NCBI GenBank assembly: GCA_018242525.1
Contig: JAFEBS010000005.1
Span: 1 to 64,000 of the forward strand
Length of the DNA: 64,000 nucleotides
From: Planctomycetota bacterium
GTDB taxonomy: Bacteria; Planctomycetota; Planctomycetia; Planctomycetales; Planctomycetaceae
Direction of reading: 5' to 3'
In this document: positions 1 to 8,783 of the stretch, in pieces
Numbering within the stretch: the stretch's first letter is position 1
Layout of the letters: each line of letters starts with the position of its first letter
Program-made: the position numbers and the translations under genes
Notes under the pieces: generated by a model
The model's input: the letters and a program-made list of their open reading frames with translations, nothing else
Told to the model about the DNA's origin: nothing
The model's database searches: none

Positions 1-161
1 ACCACCAATTAACGACTGCACCCCTTAACTGGTAAAGCGTCATGGGGGCAGTCGCAATGACCATCGCTGATCGTTATAACAGACAAGTTCCTTGAACTGG
101 AAATCTGAACCGTAATACCCGGTTCAATCGTCCGATGGGCCAGTCCTGCGAGAGAATACTG
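1..161. other. Non-coding start of window
   Basis: No convincing reading frame or RNA gene is visible before the first CDS. The stretch must contain the upstream region of the STN-like gene; a GAGAGAA tract lies about 6-10 bases before the ATG at 162. No clear -35/-10 pair could be picked out. Confidence 0.4.
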
Positions 162-1256
162 ATGAGAACTTCCAAACTGCAACTGGTCCTGGCGGGCCTG
201 GTTCTGATGGCGCCGGTGATCGTTGAAGCTCAGCAGAAGACCGATAAACGGCTGCTGCAGAAGATCTCCATTGACGTGAACGCGAAGCCTGTCAGCGACG
301 TCCTGAAAGAACTGGGCGAGAAGTACAAGATCCCCGTTGAATTCGATCCATCCGTGGAAGCGAACGGTCTCGGATCATCGCCATTCACATTGACGGCCGA
401 GGGCCTGATGCTGGGGTCGGTACTGCATCTGGCGTGCGAGTCAGGCTTACTGGAATACACCATGGAGAAGGGACGGATGGTGGTGACGGCATTCGACCCC
501 GACGAAAAGATGACCGTCCGCGAATATCCCATCGGGACATTGGGAAATGTGATTGATCTGCAACTGTTCGCGGCGGAACTGGTCGGGCTGACGTCGGGTC
601 ACTGGATGGACATCGATGGCGAAGGGGGAGCCATTGTGGCGATCAAGCCACAGTCGTTCACGATTCAGCAAACTCCGAAAGTTCATGCAGAATTGAAGGA
701 TCTGTTTGATCAGATTTCAGCCGTTGTCTCGGGACGCCCCCGCGTGCAGACCGTTCAGGATCGTGCCGATCAATTGATCGTCCGCAAATTGCAAACTCCC
801 AGCCTACTCCCAGCAGGCGACCTGCCGCTCGCGGAAATCCTGGATCAAATGCTCAAGAAGAACGGCATCGCCTGGTGGATCGATCAGACGGCGATGGATG
901 ACGAGGGAATCGACTGGAAAAAGCTCAGTTTCACCGTCGAAGCGAAGAAAATCACGCCCGCCGCACGACTGGATGCGATGACCAGCGAACATAAACTTGC
1001 CTGGCGAGTTGCCGATGAGGTTGTCCAGATTACCACTGCTGCCAAGGCGGATGAGCAATTGACGGTGCAGGTGTACGATGTCCGCAAAGCCAATCGCCCC
1101 ATCACCGTCCTCAGCGAGCAGTTGACCAGCAACAAGGAACTGGGACCTTGGCAGAACGATGACGGCGAAGGAGGCTCAGTCTTGCCGCTGGGGACATCCC
1201 TGGTGATCCGCCAAACCGCGAAGAACCATGCCAAGATTGCAAAACTGCTGAAATGA
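162..1256 (+). CDS. Exported protein with tandem STN-like repeats
   Basis: 364 aa with an N-terminal signal peptide (hydrophobic core LVLAGLVLMAPVIV, cleavage probably after VEA near residue 24). The mature part resembles the secretin/TonB N-terminus (STN) fold: a segment of the type 'VSDVLKELGEKYKIPVEFD' is followed by a short-repeat region. The pattern occurs twice. The motif DGEGG followed by 'QTxKxHAxL' is present near residues 153-185 and again near the C-terminus, so the protein is an internal duplication. A start at 135 is possible, but the ATG at 162 gives a clean signal peptide and has a GAGAGAA tract upstream. Exported planctomycete proteins of this kind are of unknown role; a periplasmic binding or assembly function is only a guess. 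It converges on the LRR gene across a strong palindrome. Confidence 0.75.
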   Translation: MRTSKLQLVLAGLVLMAPVIVEAQQKTDKRLLQKISIDVNAKPVSDVLKELGEKYKIPVEFDPSVEANGLGSSPFTLTAEGLMLGSVLHLACESGLLEYTMEKGRMVVTAFDPDEKMTVREYPIGTLGNVIDLQLFAAELVGLTSGHWMDIDGEGGAIVAIKPQSFTIQQTPKVHAELKDLFDQISAVVSGRPRVQTVQDRADQLIVRKLQTPSLLPAGDLPLAEILDQMLKKNGIAWWIDQTAMDDEGIDWKKLSFTVEAKKITPAARLDAMTSEHKLAWRVADEVVQITTAAKADEQLTVQVYDVRKANRPITVLSEQLTSNKELGPWQNDDGEGGSVLPLGTSLVIRQTAKNHAKIAKLLK

Positions 1257-1275
1257 CTGAGGGGGTCTGCACGCA

Positions 1276-1374
1276 GGGGTCAAGTGGTTCGAAGTTCAGT
1301 TTTCGCGTGTGTGATCTCTCGAAGCGCTCGCAGTCCGTAGTTCGCGAGAATTGAACTTCGAACCACTTGACCCC
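1276..1374. repeat. Large intergenic inverted repeat (hairpin)
   Basis: The left arm 1276-1298 (begins GGGGTCAAGTGG) and right arm 1352-1374 (ends CCACTTGACCCC) are perfect 23-nt reverse complements. With mismatches the pairing can extend inward (TTTTCGCG against CGCGAGAA) to about 32-nt arms. It lies between two convergent genes that end at 1256 and 1414, so it could act as a bidirectional terminator. Arms this long without a T-tract also fit a palindromic dispersed repeat. An 11-nt direct repeat (ACGCAATCGAC) follows at 1376-1386 and 1390-1400. Confidence 0.8.
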
Positions 1375-1413
1375 GACGCAATCGACTCTACGCAATCGAC
1401 AGTGAAGGCGTCT

Positions 1414-3918
1414 TCAGAGCCGGATCCGGCAGCGGGGAAGTCTGGTGCGAATCCGTTCTACAGCGGATTCCGTCAGCCCCGTCTCCGCCAGGTCGAGTTG
1501 CTGTAAATCGTCGAGATCCGAGAGCAAGTCGGCGGCTTCATCTGTGAGTGGAATCCCGGTCAAATCGAGAGCCCGCAGTGTTGCCAGTTTCTTGACAGCG
1601 GGTAAACCGGCCATGGTCACTTGGGTCTTGCCAATTCGCAGGCCGATCACCTTCGATCGTTCACAGATCACTGCCAGTCCTGCATCGTCCAGATCCGATT
1701 CACCCAGGCTGAGGATCGCGACTTGCGACAGGTTTGACACTGCGTCCCATCCCTGTCCTTTCCACTGCACCTTCGACAATTCCAGGGCTTTCATCGATTT
1801 GAGAGACTGCAAATGGGCGATGCCGGCAGGGGTGACTGCGGACTGATTCAGACGCAGCGCCCCCAGTTTGGGTAACGAGGCCAGATGTTGCAGTCCGGCG
1901 TCGGTCACGGATGCGCCGCCCAATTCCAGATACTGCAGGCTTGCCAGCGATCCCACTCCCTGCAGCGTCGCTTCGGGAAACGAACCCGAAAGCTGCAGTC
2001 GACTGACCGAAGACAACTTGCCAATTGCCGCGGCACCGGCGTCGTCCAGGCTGCCGTCCATCAGTTCGAGCCGTCGCAGATTCTTCAAGTGCGTCAGCGC
2101 GTCGATCGCCGCGCCGCCGACGTTCAGTCTGTTCAGTGAGAGCGCCGTCAACTGGTCGAGCGACGACAAGGACTTCAATCCGGTATCAGTGATCTTTGTG
2201 CCGGACAAATCCAGGCCTTGCAGGTGCTTCAGCCGCGCTATGAGTGCCAGAGCAGCGTCATCCACGGGCGTCTGGGCAACATTCAGGATTTTGAGATGCT
2301 CCAGCGAGTCCAGATTGCCCAGCGTATTACCTGCAATGTGAGTTCGCTGCAGTTCCAGCGATTGCAACGATGGCACTGCTTTCAGCGCCGGCAGATATCT
2401 GTCTTCGATCGGGCATCCGGCAGCGATCAAAACCTTCAGGTTCGTCATTGGCACCAGCGATGCGAATTCAGCCCCCGTGACGGTGGTGTCGCTCACGTCG
2501 AGAACTTCCAGCGTTTTTTGACTGGGCAACTGCCTGAACGCCTGATCCGTGACCCGGGTCTCAGCCAGATTGACAATCGACAGGTACCCGATTCCTTCGT
2601 CGGCAATGCAATTCAGCTTTGACATGTCGTCGTCGACGACCGCCTGCTTTCGCAAGTCGACTGCCCACGCGGGACCAACGGCAACACCGGGGACAGTGGA
2701 AATCTTTCCACCCAGCTTTTCGATCTCCGGAAAGCGGGGGCCGGCATCGCCGATGGCATCGCCTCCGTCCACTTGAACCGTCTTCAGATTCGGCAGGTCG
2801 CGCCGCAGACGAATGGCGACCTTGCGGGTCACCCGGGTGTCGGTCAGAAACAGGTCCTTGAGTGACTTGACGGCCGTCAGTGCCGGCATTCCGGCGTCGG
2901 TCACACTGGTCTTGGACAGGACCAGCGATTCCAGATGTGGATACGTCGCCATCAGAATGAGTGCCTGGTCCGTGATTCCGGGGTTTTCGCCCAGCCCCAA
3001 CCAGGTCAAGTTTTTCAACCCGACCAGATGCTTCATTCCAACATCAGTGATTCCGGTTTGTTCGAGCGACAGATGCTTCAACTGGGTCAGATTTCGAGCG
3101 AACTCAAGCCCCGCGTCACTCACAGGCGTACGGTCCAAAGTCAACATTTCCAGCGCCGACAGTCCAGACAGCGGCTGCAGTCCGGCATCGGTTACCTGGG
3201 CTCCGATAATCGTCAGGGATTTCAGCTTCTTGAGCGAGGCGAGATGCGCCACTCCGACATCTGTGATTCGCGTTTTAGATTCGCGGCCGTCGGGAACATT
3301 GCGACGCGGCATCGCAGTCCCATTTGGACCCTGAATGATCGAAAAGGATCCGTCCCCCTGATAGCCCACTTGCAGATGCTCCAACGTCGCGGCGTGTTGC
3401 AGGTGCGACAGGCCACGATCTGTCACCTGAGTGGATCTCAGATCCAGAGCTTGCAGTGCCGGCAATCCCGACAGAGTCTTCACGCCGTCATCCGAGATCT
3501 TCGTCCCCTGCAGGTCCACGTTGCGCAGGTGCTTCATCCCTGCCAGGCGGGGCAGTCCCGTGTCCGTGACGTTCGTTCCGGTCAGTTCCAGAACTTCCAG
3601 TTCCGGACAGGCGGCCACAAAAACGAACAATGCATCTTCAACGCGGGTTCCGCGGCCGTTGATTTTCCAGACATGCCCCTGATCGTTCGTTTCCACGGCG
3701 ACCCCCATCGCCTTCAGCGCATCGCGAGCCCGCGGTTCATCCAAGGGGATTTTTTTTCCACGGGGACTTGCCGCGGGTTCGGTGACGGCCGCCGGGATCT
3801 GCGGGGCGGACTTGTTCTTGTCCGATTCCCCCTTCGACGGTGTCGCGGGCTGTTGCTGGCATCCAGCCACCGTACCCAACACGATTCCGCAGCACAGCCA
3901 TTGCGACAGGGGCTTCAT
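1414..3918 (-). CDS. Leucine-rich-repeat lipoprotein
   Basis: 834 aa from the ATG at 3918, which has an AAAGGA ribosome binding site. The N-terminus is a lipoprotein signal (hydrophobic stretch ending TVAGC, Cys near residue 19) followed by a Ser/Pro/Lys linker. From about residue 100 to the end it is a long solenoid of 24-residue leucine-rich repeats of the type 'VTDAGLxHLxxLxxLxxLxLxxT', roughly two dozen copies. These match the cysteine-free bacterial LRR class common in planctomycetes. It is probably anchored in the outer or cytoplasmic membrane and exposes a binding surface; the ligand is unknown. The repeats pause near residues 190-215 and 390-440, where non-LRR insertions occur. The longer frame back to 4194 lacks any signal and is rejected as a start. 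Confidence 0.85.
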   Translation of the reverse strand: MKPLSQWLCCGIVLGTVAGCQQQPATPSKGESDKNKSAPQIPAAVTEPAASPRGKKIPLDEPRARDALKAMGVAVETNDQGHVWKINGRGTRVEDALFVFVAACPELEVLELTGTNVTDTGLPRLAGMKHLRNVDLQGTKISDDGVKTLSGLPALQALDLRSTQVTDRGLSHLQHAATLEHLQVGYQGDGSFSIIQGPNGTAMPRRNVPDGRESKTRITDVGVAHLASLKKLKSLTIIGAQVTDAGLQPLSGLSALEMLTLDRTPVSDAGLEFARNLTQLKHLSLEQTGITDVGMKHLVGLKNLTWLGLGENPGITDQALILMATYPHLESLVLSKTSVTDAGMPALTAVKSLKDLFLTDTRVTRKVAIRLRRDLPNLKTVQVDGGDAIGDAGPRFPEIEKLGGKISTVPGVAVGPAWAVDLRKQAVVDDDMSKLNCIADEGIGYLSIVNLAETRVTDQAFRQLPSQKTLEVLDVSDTTVTGAEFASLVPMTNLKVLIAAGCPIEDRYLPALKAVPSLQSLELQRTHIAGNTLGNLDSLEHLKILNVAQTPVDDAALALIARLKHLQGLDLSGTKITDTGLKSLSSLDQLTALSLNRLNVGGAAIDALTHLKNLRRLELMDGSLDDAGAAAIGKLSSVSRLQLSGSFPEATLQGVGSLASLQYLELGGASVTDAGLQHLASLPKLGALRLNQSAVTPAGIAHLQSLKSMKALELSKVQWKGQGWDAVSNLSQVAILSLGESDLDDAGLAVICERSKVIGLRIGKTQVTMAGLPAVKKLATLRALDLTGIPLTDEAADLLSDLDDLQQLDLAETGLTESAVERIRTRLPRCRIRL

Positions 3919-4313
3919 GACAATCCTTTTTGATGAATTCGATCGGCGGCTCCATAACGCACACTTCGCGAAGACGTGCTGCGTCCACTGAACGGTCGCC
4001 ACATTGTGACAACGAAGCCGCCGCGCGCCCACTGTACGTTGTCTACCCGCAGTCTCCCGCACCAGGCAGGGTTCGCGGCGAACGGTGCTACAACCCGTAC
4101 AGTCATTCCAATCGCATGCCCCTCCTGACGCCATCCCCGTCAAGCCAAATCGAATTGCCGATGATGACGATTGGAAACAGGGATTCGTTGCCAATTCGAG
4201 ACAATCCTGATCGCGCGTCCGAAATGTGAACTATGTTTCATGACGACACACGAGATCGTTCTCCGTGTTGCCGGTGCCCACCCGGTCCCCATGTGACAAT
4301 CACGATGAGCTGA
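3919..4313. other. Divergent intergenic region, LRR gene / response regulator
   Basis: About 395 bases between two divergent genes, so it must hold both promoters. A 7-bp inverted repeat CGAATTG/CAATTCG lies at 4151-4157 and 4192-4198. No confident promoter, RNA or small ORF was seen. Confidence 0.4.
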
Positions 4314-4901
4314 ATGATGACTCCTGAACAGGATCACCACAATTCACGTCCCCCGGAAGACCGACGGCACATCCTGGTCGTCGACGACGATCCGTTATTC
4401 CGCAGTCTGATGGTGGGCGTTCTGCGGCGTGATTTCGACGTCACCGTGGCCTGCGATGGTGCTGATGGATTCTATCGAGCCTTGGATCGACGTCCGGACG
4501 TCATCGTCCTGGACTTGCAGATGCCTGGCTGGGATGGACTGAAAACACTGCGAGCGGTGCGGTCACATCCGATCCTGGCCGACGTGAAAGTCATGGTCCT
4601 GACCTCGGACTCCAGCCGGGAGACGGTCCTGGCGGCGATCCATGCCGGTGCCGATGATTACACCATCAAGACCGCTTTCTCACGTGATGAATTCCGCCAG
4701 AAGCTCGACCGTCTGTTCCGGCAACCTCGAGACGAATTCGGCCTGGACTACGTCATGGCCAAGGCGATGACAGCTCCGTTGTCGTCAGAGATGCGTTCCG
4801 ACGACTCACAGTCCGACGAACTGGTCACTGCCAGCAGTCGACGCGTCTCCTGGTCCGGTTCAAACGAATTGCTGCAGGAAGCGATCGACGCCTGGGAATA
4901 G
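4314..4901 (+). CDS. Response regulator, receiver domain
   Basis: 195 aa. Residues about 18-140 form a CheY-like receiver: acidic pocket VVDDD (22-26), phosphoacceptor Asp67 in VLDLQMPGWDG, Thr in VLTSDS and the Lys of the 'DYTIKT' segment. The usual Lys-Pro is Lys-Thr here. After the receiver there are only about 55 residues, rich in Ser/Asp with no recognisable DNA-binding or enzymatic domain, so this is a stand-alone receiver or an adaptor. No histidine kinase lies beside it. A second in-frame ATG follows immediately at 4317. The partner kinase and output are unknown. Confidence 0.85.
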   Translation: MMTPEQDHHNSRPPEDRRHILVVDDDPLFRSLMVGVLRRDFDVTVACDGADGFYRALDRRPDVIVLDLQMPGWDGLKTLRAVRSHPILADVKVMVLTSDSSRETVLAAIHAGADDYTIKTAFSRDEFRQKLDRLFRQPRDEFGLDYVMAKAMTAPLSSEMRSDDSQSDELVTASSRRVSWSGSNELLQEAIDAWE

Positions 4902-4902
4902 T

Positions 4903-5050
4903 GGGTGCCGACCGAGCGACACTCTGCCTGCTTCCGGACTCCAGGATACCAAAAAGTCGGCTGCTTATGCCGTGAAAGACCGGCGGAGTTCACTATTCCA
5001 GAAAAACGGGAACAATTCCAAGTCGTCCGGGGCCTGACGGCACCCGGCTC
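4903..5050. repeat. Degenerate copy of an intergenic repeat
   Basis: The segment 5025-5050 (GTCCGGGGCC then GACGGCACCC) matches the right arm of the hairpin at 30439-30464 in 23 of 26 positions. At 4903-4910 there is GGGTGCCG and at about 4920 ACACTCTGCC, which resemble the left arm and loop of the 30-kb element. The 5' part has decayed, so only 8-bp arms pair here (GGGTGCCG with CGGCACCC). It lies between the convergent ends of the response regulator and the cNMP-binding gene and touches the stop of the latter. Confidence 0.5.
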
Positions 5051-5618
5051 ACCTCTGCAAACCCGCTCCGACGCTGAATCCGCCCCGCGTCGGATTGTCA
5101 AAGGCATGTCCGAGGTTCTGTCGGAAATCCCACCATTTTTGTTGGATTCGATGGGCTTCTTCGGTCTGCAACAGTTCCGTGATCCAGGCATCAGTTCGCT
5201 GCAGCTTTGCCGCCAGGATCTCGGCCGCATTGGCTCCCATGCGGCAGGCGGTCGGGTTGTTGGAGACCAGCAGTTGATCGTAGTCGGCCCGTTCCAGCCG
5301 AGCGATCGTACACTCGGTGAGCGACCTGACCGTGACCGAATGAGGTCCGGCGTGGAAGAACGAACTTTCTCCAAAAACGCTGACGGCATTCAACTCGTCC
5401 AGAATCTGTTCCTGAACAAACGGGACAGTAAGAGCGATTTCGACGCTCCCTTCGAGCAGGACGTATAATGCCCGTTCCTGAGCCCCCGCCTCAAATACCG
5501 GCTGATCGGCAGCAACCGTTAATACCGCTGCGTGCGCCATCAACGACCGGACGTCTTCACCTGCCATCCCGCGGAACAGGTCCGTCGCCACCAACTTTTG
5601 CAGTAGTTCGTCGTTCAT
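5049..5618 (-). CDS. Cyclic-nucleotide-binding domain protein
   Basis: 189 aa; the ATG at 5618 is preceded by GAGAGGA. Residues about 10-125 form a cNMP-binding/CRP-like beta roll, with 'LFRGMAGEDVRSL', 'ALYVLLEGSVEIAL' and 'VFGESSFF' in the phosphate-binding cassette position. A helical tail of about 60 residues follows with no helix-turn-helix, so it is not a CRP-type transcription factor in itself. Such proteins often act as sensor or scaffold subunits. The PQQ gene lies upstream on the same strand about 140 bases away. Ligand specificity (cAMP, cGMP or none) cannot be judged. Confidence 0.8.
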   Translation of the reverse strand: MNDELLQKLVATDLFRGMAGEDVRSLMAHAAVLTVAADQPVFEAGAQERALYVLLEGSVEIALTVPFVQEQILDELNAVSVFGESSFFHAGPHSVTVRSLTECTIARLERADYDQLLVSNNPTACRMGANAAEILAAKLQRTDAWITELLQTEEAHRIQQKWWDFRQNLGHAFDNPTRGGFSVGAGLQR

Positions 5619-5761
5619 CGCTCAATCCTCTCAAAAGTGAAATCCCAGTTGTTCCCACTCAACCATTCTATGCAGCGGAATTGCTGCCAAATCGAGAAAA
5701 ATGGCGTTTCCTGAAAACGAGAGTGCCTTTTCAAATGCGACTGCCACCACGGCGCAATCGC

Positions 5762-7066
5762 TTACGGCCTTTTCGTCGAACCAAAGCAGGCCAGTTGCCC
5801 CTGGCGATCGCGGCAGTAAATCTGATCATGCGCGACTACGACGTGGGGCCAGACATCCGATTTTGCAAGTCGACTCACACGAGACAGTTCGACATACGCC
5901 GACTGTTCCGGCACTGCAATGTCCGCGAGGATCAGTTCGCCGCGGTTGGCCCACAGGATCAACTTGTCATCCTTCGTGACCACGCACGAGCCGGCATCGC
6001 CAATGGCGGGTCCTTCCCAAAGCAGTTTGCCGGTCTGCCAATCGAGGGCTCGGATGCGGTTCCACGCAACGTAGATTCGGCCCGAGTGGATCACCGGAGT
6101 ACAGGTCTTCGACGAGAACGGTTGTTCCCAGAGTTTCTCGGCCCCTTTCAAGGTAATTCGAAGTTTGCAGATCACCTTGTGATTGTATTCAGACGTAATC
6201 AGCACGCAGTCATCCTGCACCGCCGGGCTGGCAATGTTGTTCGCGAAGTCGGTAATCCACGGATACGTGGCAACCGTCTTTCCTTGATGGCCCGGATCGA
6301 GACGAATGACCAGCAGTCCATCAAATGTCATCACCGCCAGGCAGGAGATTCCCTCCACGGTGATTGGGGCCAGGCCTCCCGTGTGACCTGCAACACCCGT
6401 CGCCTCGGACCGCCATTGTTCGATCCCGGTCCGCTTGTCAAATGCGACAATCGTTCCGGTCGGACCGCCGACTTCCACCAGAAGCCATTCTCCGTGGACG
6501 AGTGGTGCGGTTGTGTATCCGTAATCGCGTCGACCACTGCGTCCCACTTTGGCTCGCTGCGGCATTCGGTAGTCGTCGTACAGGTTCCGCTGCCAGACGC
6601 GCTGGCCCCGTTTGGCGGTGTCCCAGCAATTCAGATCGCCATCGGCACCCAGCGTATACAGCCATTGAGTGCCGGAATCAAACTCGGGAGTCGACGTGGG
6701 GCCGGAATACAAGCCTTCATCGCCCGTCGCGTTGCGTCCGTATTGCCGCGTGGGGTACGTCATCGACCATTCTGTGCCTCCATTCGCAGCTTGCAGGCAC
6801 GTGACGATGTCTTTCTCATCGCGATAACCGAGTGTGTAGACGTGCGAACCGACAGCGATGGGCGATGAGGCGCCGTCTCCCACATCGACGGACCACCGAG
6901 GCTTCGCATCAATCCAGTTAGATCCTGTCCATCCAGAATTCTCGGCACTGATATCGGTGCGACGACTGCCACGCCAGTGCGGCCAGTCATCAGCCTGGGT
7001 CGCCATCAGACTGAGTAGAACCAGGCTGAAGCAGGTGATTCGCAATGAACCGGTCAACGCCGACAT
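5762..7066 (-). CDS. Exported PQQ-like beta-propeller protein
   Basis: 434 aa. A signal peptide (LRITCFSLVLLSLMATQA) precedes the 'DDWPHWRGSRRTDIS' opening that is typical of planctomycete outer-membrane-biogenesis/PQQ-repeat proteins. WD-like blades of the form 'GTIVAFDKRTGIEQWRSEA' and 'GRIYVAWNRIRALDWQTGKLLWEG' repeat through the rest, as expected of a seven- or eight-bladed propeller. It is probably periplasmic; no catalytic quinone-binding residues can be asserted, and most such proteins are scaffolds rather than dehydrogenases. It has an AGGG ribosome binding site and follows the lyase-like gene by only 15 bases, so the two are probably cotranscribed. Confidence 0.85.
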   Translation of the reverse strand: MSALTGSLRITCFSLVLLSLMATQADDWPHWRGSRRTDISAENSGWTGSNWIDAKPRWSVDVGDGASSPIAVGSHVYTLGYRDEKDIVTCLQAANGGTEWSMTYPTRQYGRNATGDEGLYSGPTSTPEFDSGTQWLYTLGADGDLNCWDTAKRGQRVWQRNLYDDYRMPQRAKVGRSGRRDYGYTTAPLVHGEWLLVEVGGPTGTIVAFDKRTGIEQWRSEATGVAGHTGGLAPITVEGISCLAVMTFDGLLVIRLDPGHQGKTVATYPWITDFANNIASPAVQDDCVLITSEYNHKVICKLRITLKGAEKLWEQPFSSKTCTPVIHSGRIYVAWNRIRALDWQTGKLLWEGPAIGDAGSCVVTKDDKLILWANRGELILADIAVPEQSAYVELSRVSRLAKSDVWPHVVVAHDQIYCRDRQGQLACFGSTKRP

Positions 7067-7081
7067 GGCTGCCCTTTATCG

Positions 7082-8527
7082 TTAGCGGTCACGCGTGTCC
7101 AGGTATTTGCTCAAGAGATTCAGGTTGCGAATGAATGTACCGCTGTCGATCACCTGGCGAGTGTCGTCGCCACTGCCATGATACCGCAACCGGCCTTCTT
7201 CGACCCACGCGCCTCGTTCGTCCAACGCTGCAATTATCGCTTCAACGTCCTTCTCGGACGGACGGCCACGGCCAACCTGGAATCGGCTGGTACGGCGTTT
7301 CGCCAGTTCCTGCGGATCGAGACCCGCCAGCGCTGCCTGCTCCCTGGCCAGTTCATCCAGCTTGCTGGACACCTTGAAGCCGTAATGTGTGGGAAGATCG
7401 CTGTCGCTGAACGTCAGTTCGTAGCGTTTCGTCATATACAATGGTTTATTGGTTTGCAGTTCGTAGAAGCGAGCCAATTGTCCGTCGGGCAATTTCGACG
7501 CTTGCAGATACTTAATCGCCCGGGTGACCGGATCCAGAAACCGCTTGTCAGCGGTTTCCACGTAAAGGTCCAGCAGGATCCGGATCACTCCCTGCGACTC
7601 ACCTCCGGAAACCGCCGGGGGCTCAAACTTCCGAGCCCAGGCCGGGTGCATCTGCACGTCGTATTGTTGTGCCCACGCGGGCTGCGGTTCCGGCAGTTGT
7701 GCCAGCAGCAGGAATCCTCCGGCCTTGACCGCCGCGTCGCGATATCGCGGTTCGTCGTAAACCCTCGCAGCCAGCAACAGCGCCTCGATCGTGTCCGCGA
7801 TCGCATTGTCGTTTAGCGTGTAATGCCGCCAGTAATCTCCGCCGGGGTACGTGCGTGGCCAGTCATTGGGGAAGCTGGCTGGTCGGACGGGAAACTTGTC
7901 CGGTTCCGGAAACGAATCGTACACCTGTGCCCAACCACCGTTGGGGAATTGAGCCTGGACGACACGATCCAGCGCGAACGCGATCGCCTCGTGGACACGT
8001 TCGTCCTTGAATTCCAGAGCTCGGTCCAGTCGCATCAGGAATCGTAGAGCGGACTGGGTCTTATCGTCGTCGAACGACGTTAGATTTCGTCCCCGACGCC
8101 GCAACGGATCGACTCGATAAGCCAGCTTGGCGCGCGCTTCCGGAGCAAATTCCACACGGTCCTGCCAGCCACCGCTGCGAAGTTGGCCCTGGATCAAACA
8201 TTCTCCGGTGGCACTGGCCGCTTCCAGCAGAACGGGATGGCGCGTCCGTTCAAACGCATCCAGATAGGCCAGCCCAACCGCGGGAGTTCCCGGGGGTTGC
8301 ACCCAGAGCGTATGAATGTCCGTCTTGCCCTCGCCTTCGCGCTTCTTCAGATCCGAACTGTAACGGTAAACGTAACCACCATGAGAGGCAACCTGCTGCC
8401 GGTAAAAGTCCACAGCCCGATCCAGCGCATTTTCGGCACGCTGTCGAAGTTCCAGGTCCGCCGCCACAACGGGTGTTGTGACCATGGTCATCATCAGCGG
8501 CAGCAGCAGGTCCAGTCGAAATCTCAT
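7082..8527 (-). CDS. Pectic-acid-lyase-like (PL10) exported protein
   Basis: 481 aa from the ATG at 8527 (GAGGGG upstream); a signal peptide ends near VVAA. Alpha-toroid signatures resemble the Pec_lyase/PL10 family: 'LRSGGWQDRVEF', 'QFPNGGWAQVYD' and 'LNDNAIADTIEALLLAARVY', with repeated Gly-Gly-Trp motifs. In PL10 enzymes this barrel cleaves polygalacturonate. In planctomycetes the family is expanded and many members have no tested activity, so substrate and catalysis are inferred only. It heads a two-gene unit with the PQQ propeller. An upstream in-frame extension to 8617 has no signal peptide and is not used. Confidence 0.75.
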   Translation of the reverse strand: MRFRLDLLLPLMMTMVTTPVVAADLELRQRAENALDRAVDFYRQQVASHGGYVYRYSSDLKKREGEGKTDIHTLWVQPPGTPAVGLAYLDAFERTRHPVLLEAASATGECLIQGQLRSGGWQDRVEFAPEARAKLAYRVDPLRRRGRNLTSFDDDKTQSALRFLMRLDRALEFKDERVHEAIAFALDRVVQAQFPNGGWAQVYDSFPEPDKFPVRPASFPNDWPRTYPGGDYWRHYTLNDNAIADTIEALLLAARVYDEPRYRDAAVKAGGFLLLAQLPEPQPAWAQQYDVQMHPAWARKFEPPAVSGGESQGVIRILLDLYVETADKRFLDPVTRAIKYLQASKLPDGQLARFYELQTNKPLYMTKRYELTFSDSDLPTHYGFKVSSKLDELAREQAALAGLDPQELAKRRTSRFQVGRGRPSEKDVEAIIAALDERGAWVEEGRLRYHGSGDDTRQVIDSGTFIRNLNLLSKYLDTRDR

Positions 8528-8783
8528 GGCGATCAGTTCCCCTCGATGATGAGTTCCTTCGACGCGAGCATAAGTCACGAGGATAAGAGCGACCACCTGC
8601 TTCCGCCAGACTCCCAACGCATCAAACTATCCAATTTGATGAAAGTACGAAGGGGCGATCAACTAATTGAGAATTGGAACTCGCTCGATTGCTTCACTCA
8701 GCGCGGGAGGACAGAATCACGCCGGATCGGTTCCGCTTCGCGGTCAATCTCCCCGTTTGACACTTCAAGAATTGTAGGTCGAG

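Noticed and set aside
1876..2622. Several plus-strand frames over the LRR gene
   Set aside because: They are shadows of the repeat-rich minus-strand gene and mirror its periodic codons.
5468..6868. Open frame of 466 codons on the plus strand
   Set aside because: It is antisense to the PQQ propeller gene, lacks any protein pattern, and the minus-strand frame has a signal peptide and WD-like repeats.
8757..8762. TTGACA as a -35 box of the RND operon
   Set aside because: It is only 22 bases before the ATG at 8784, so any -10 would lie inside the gene; no TATAAT-like box follows.
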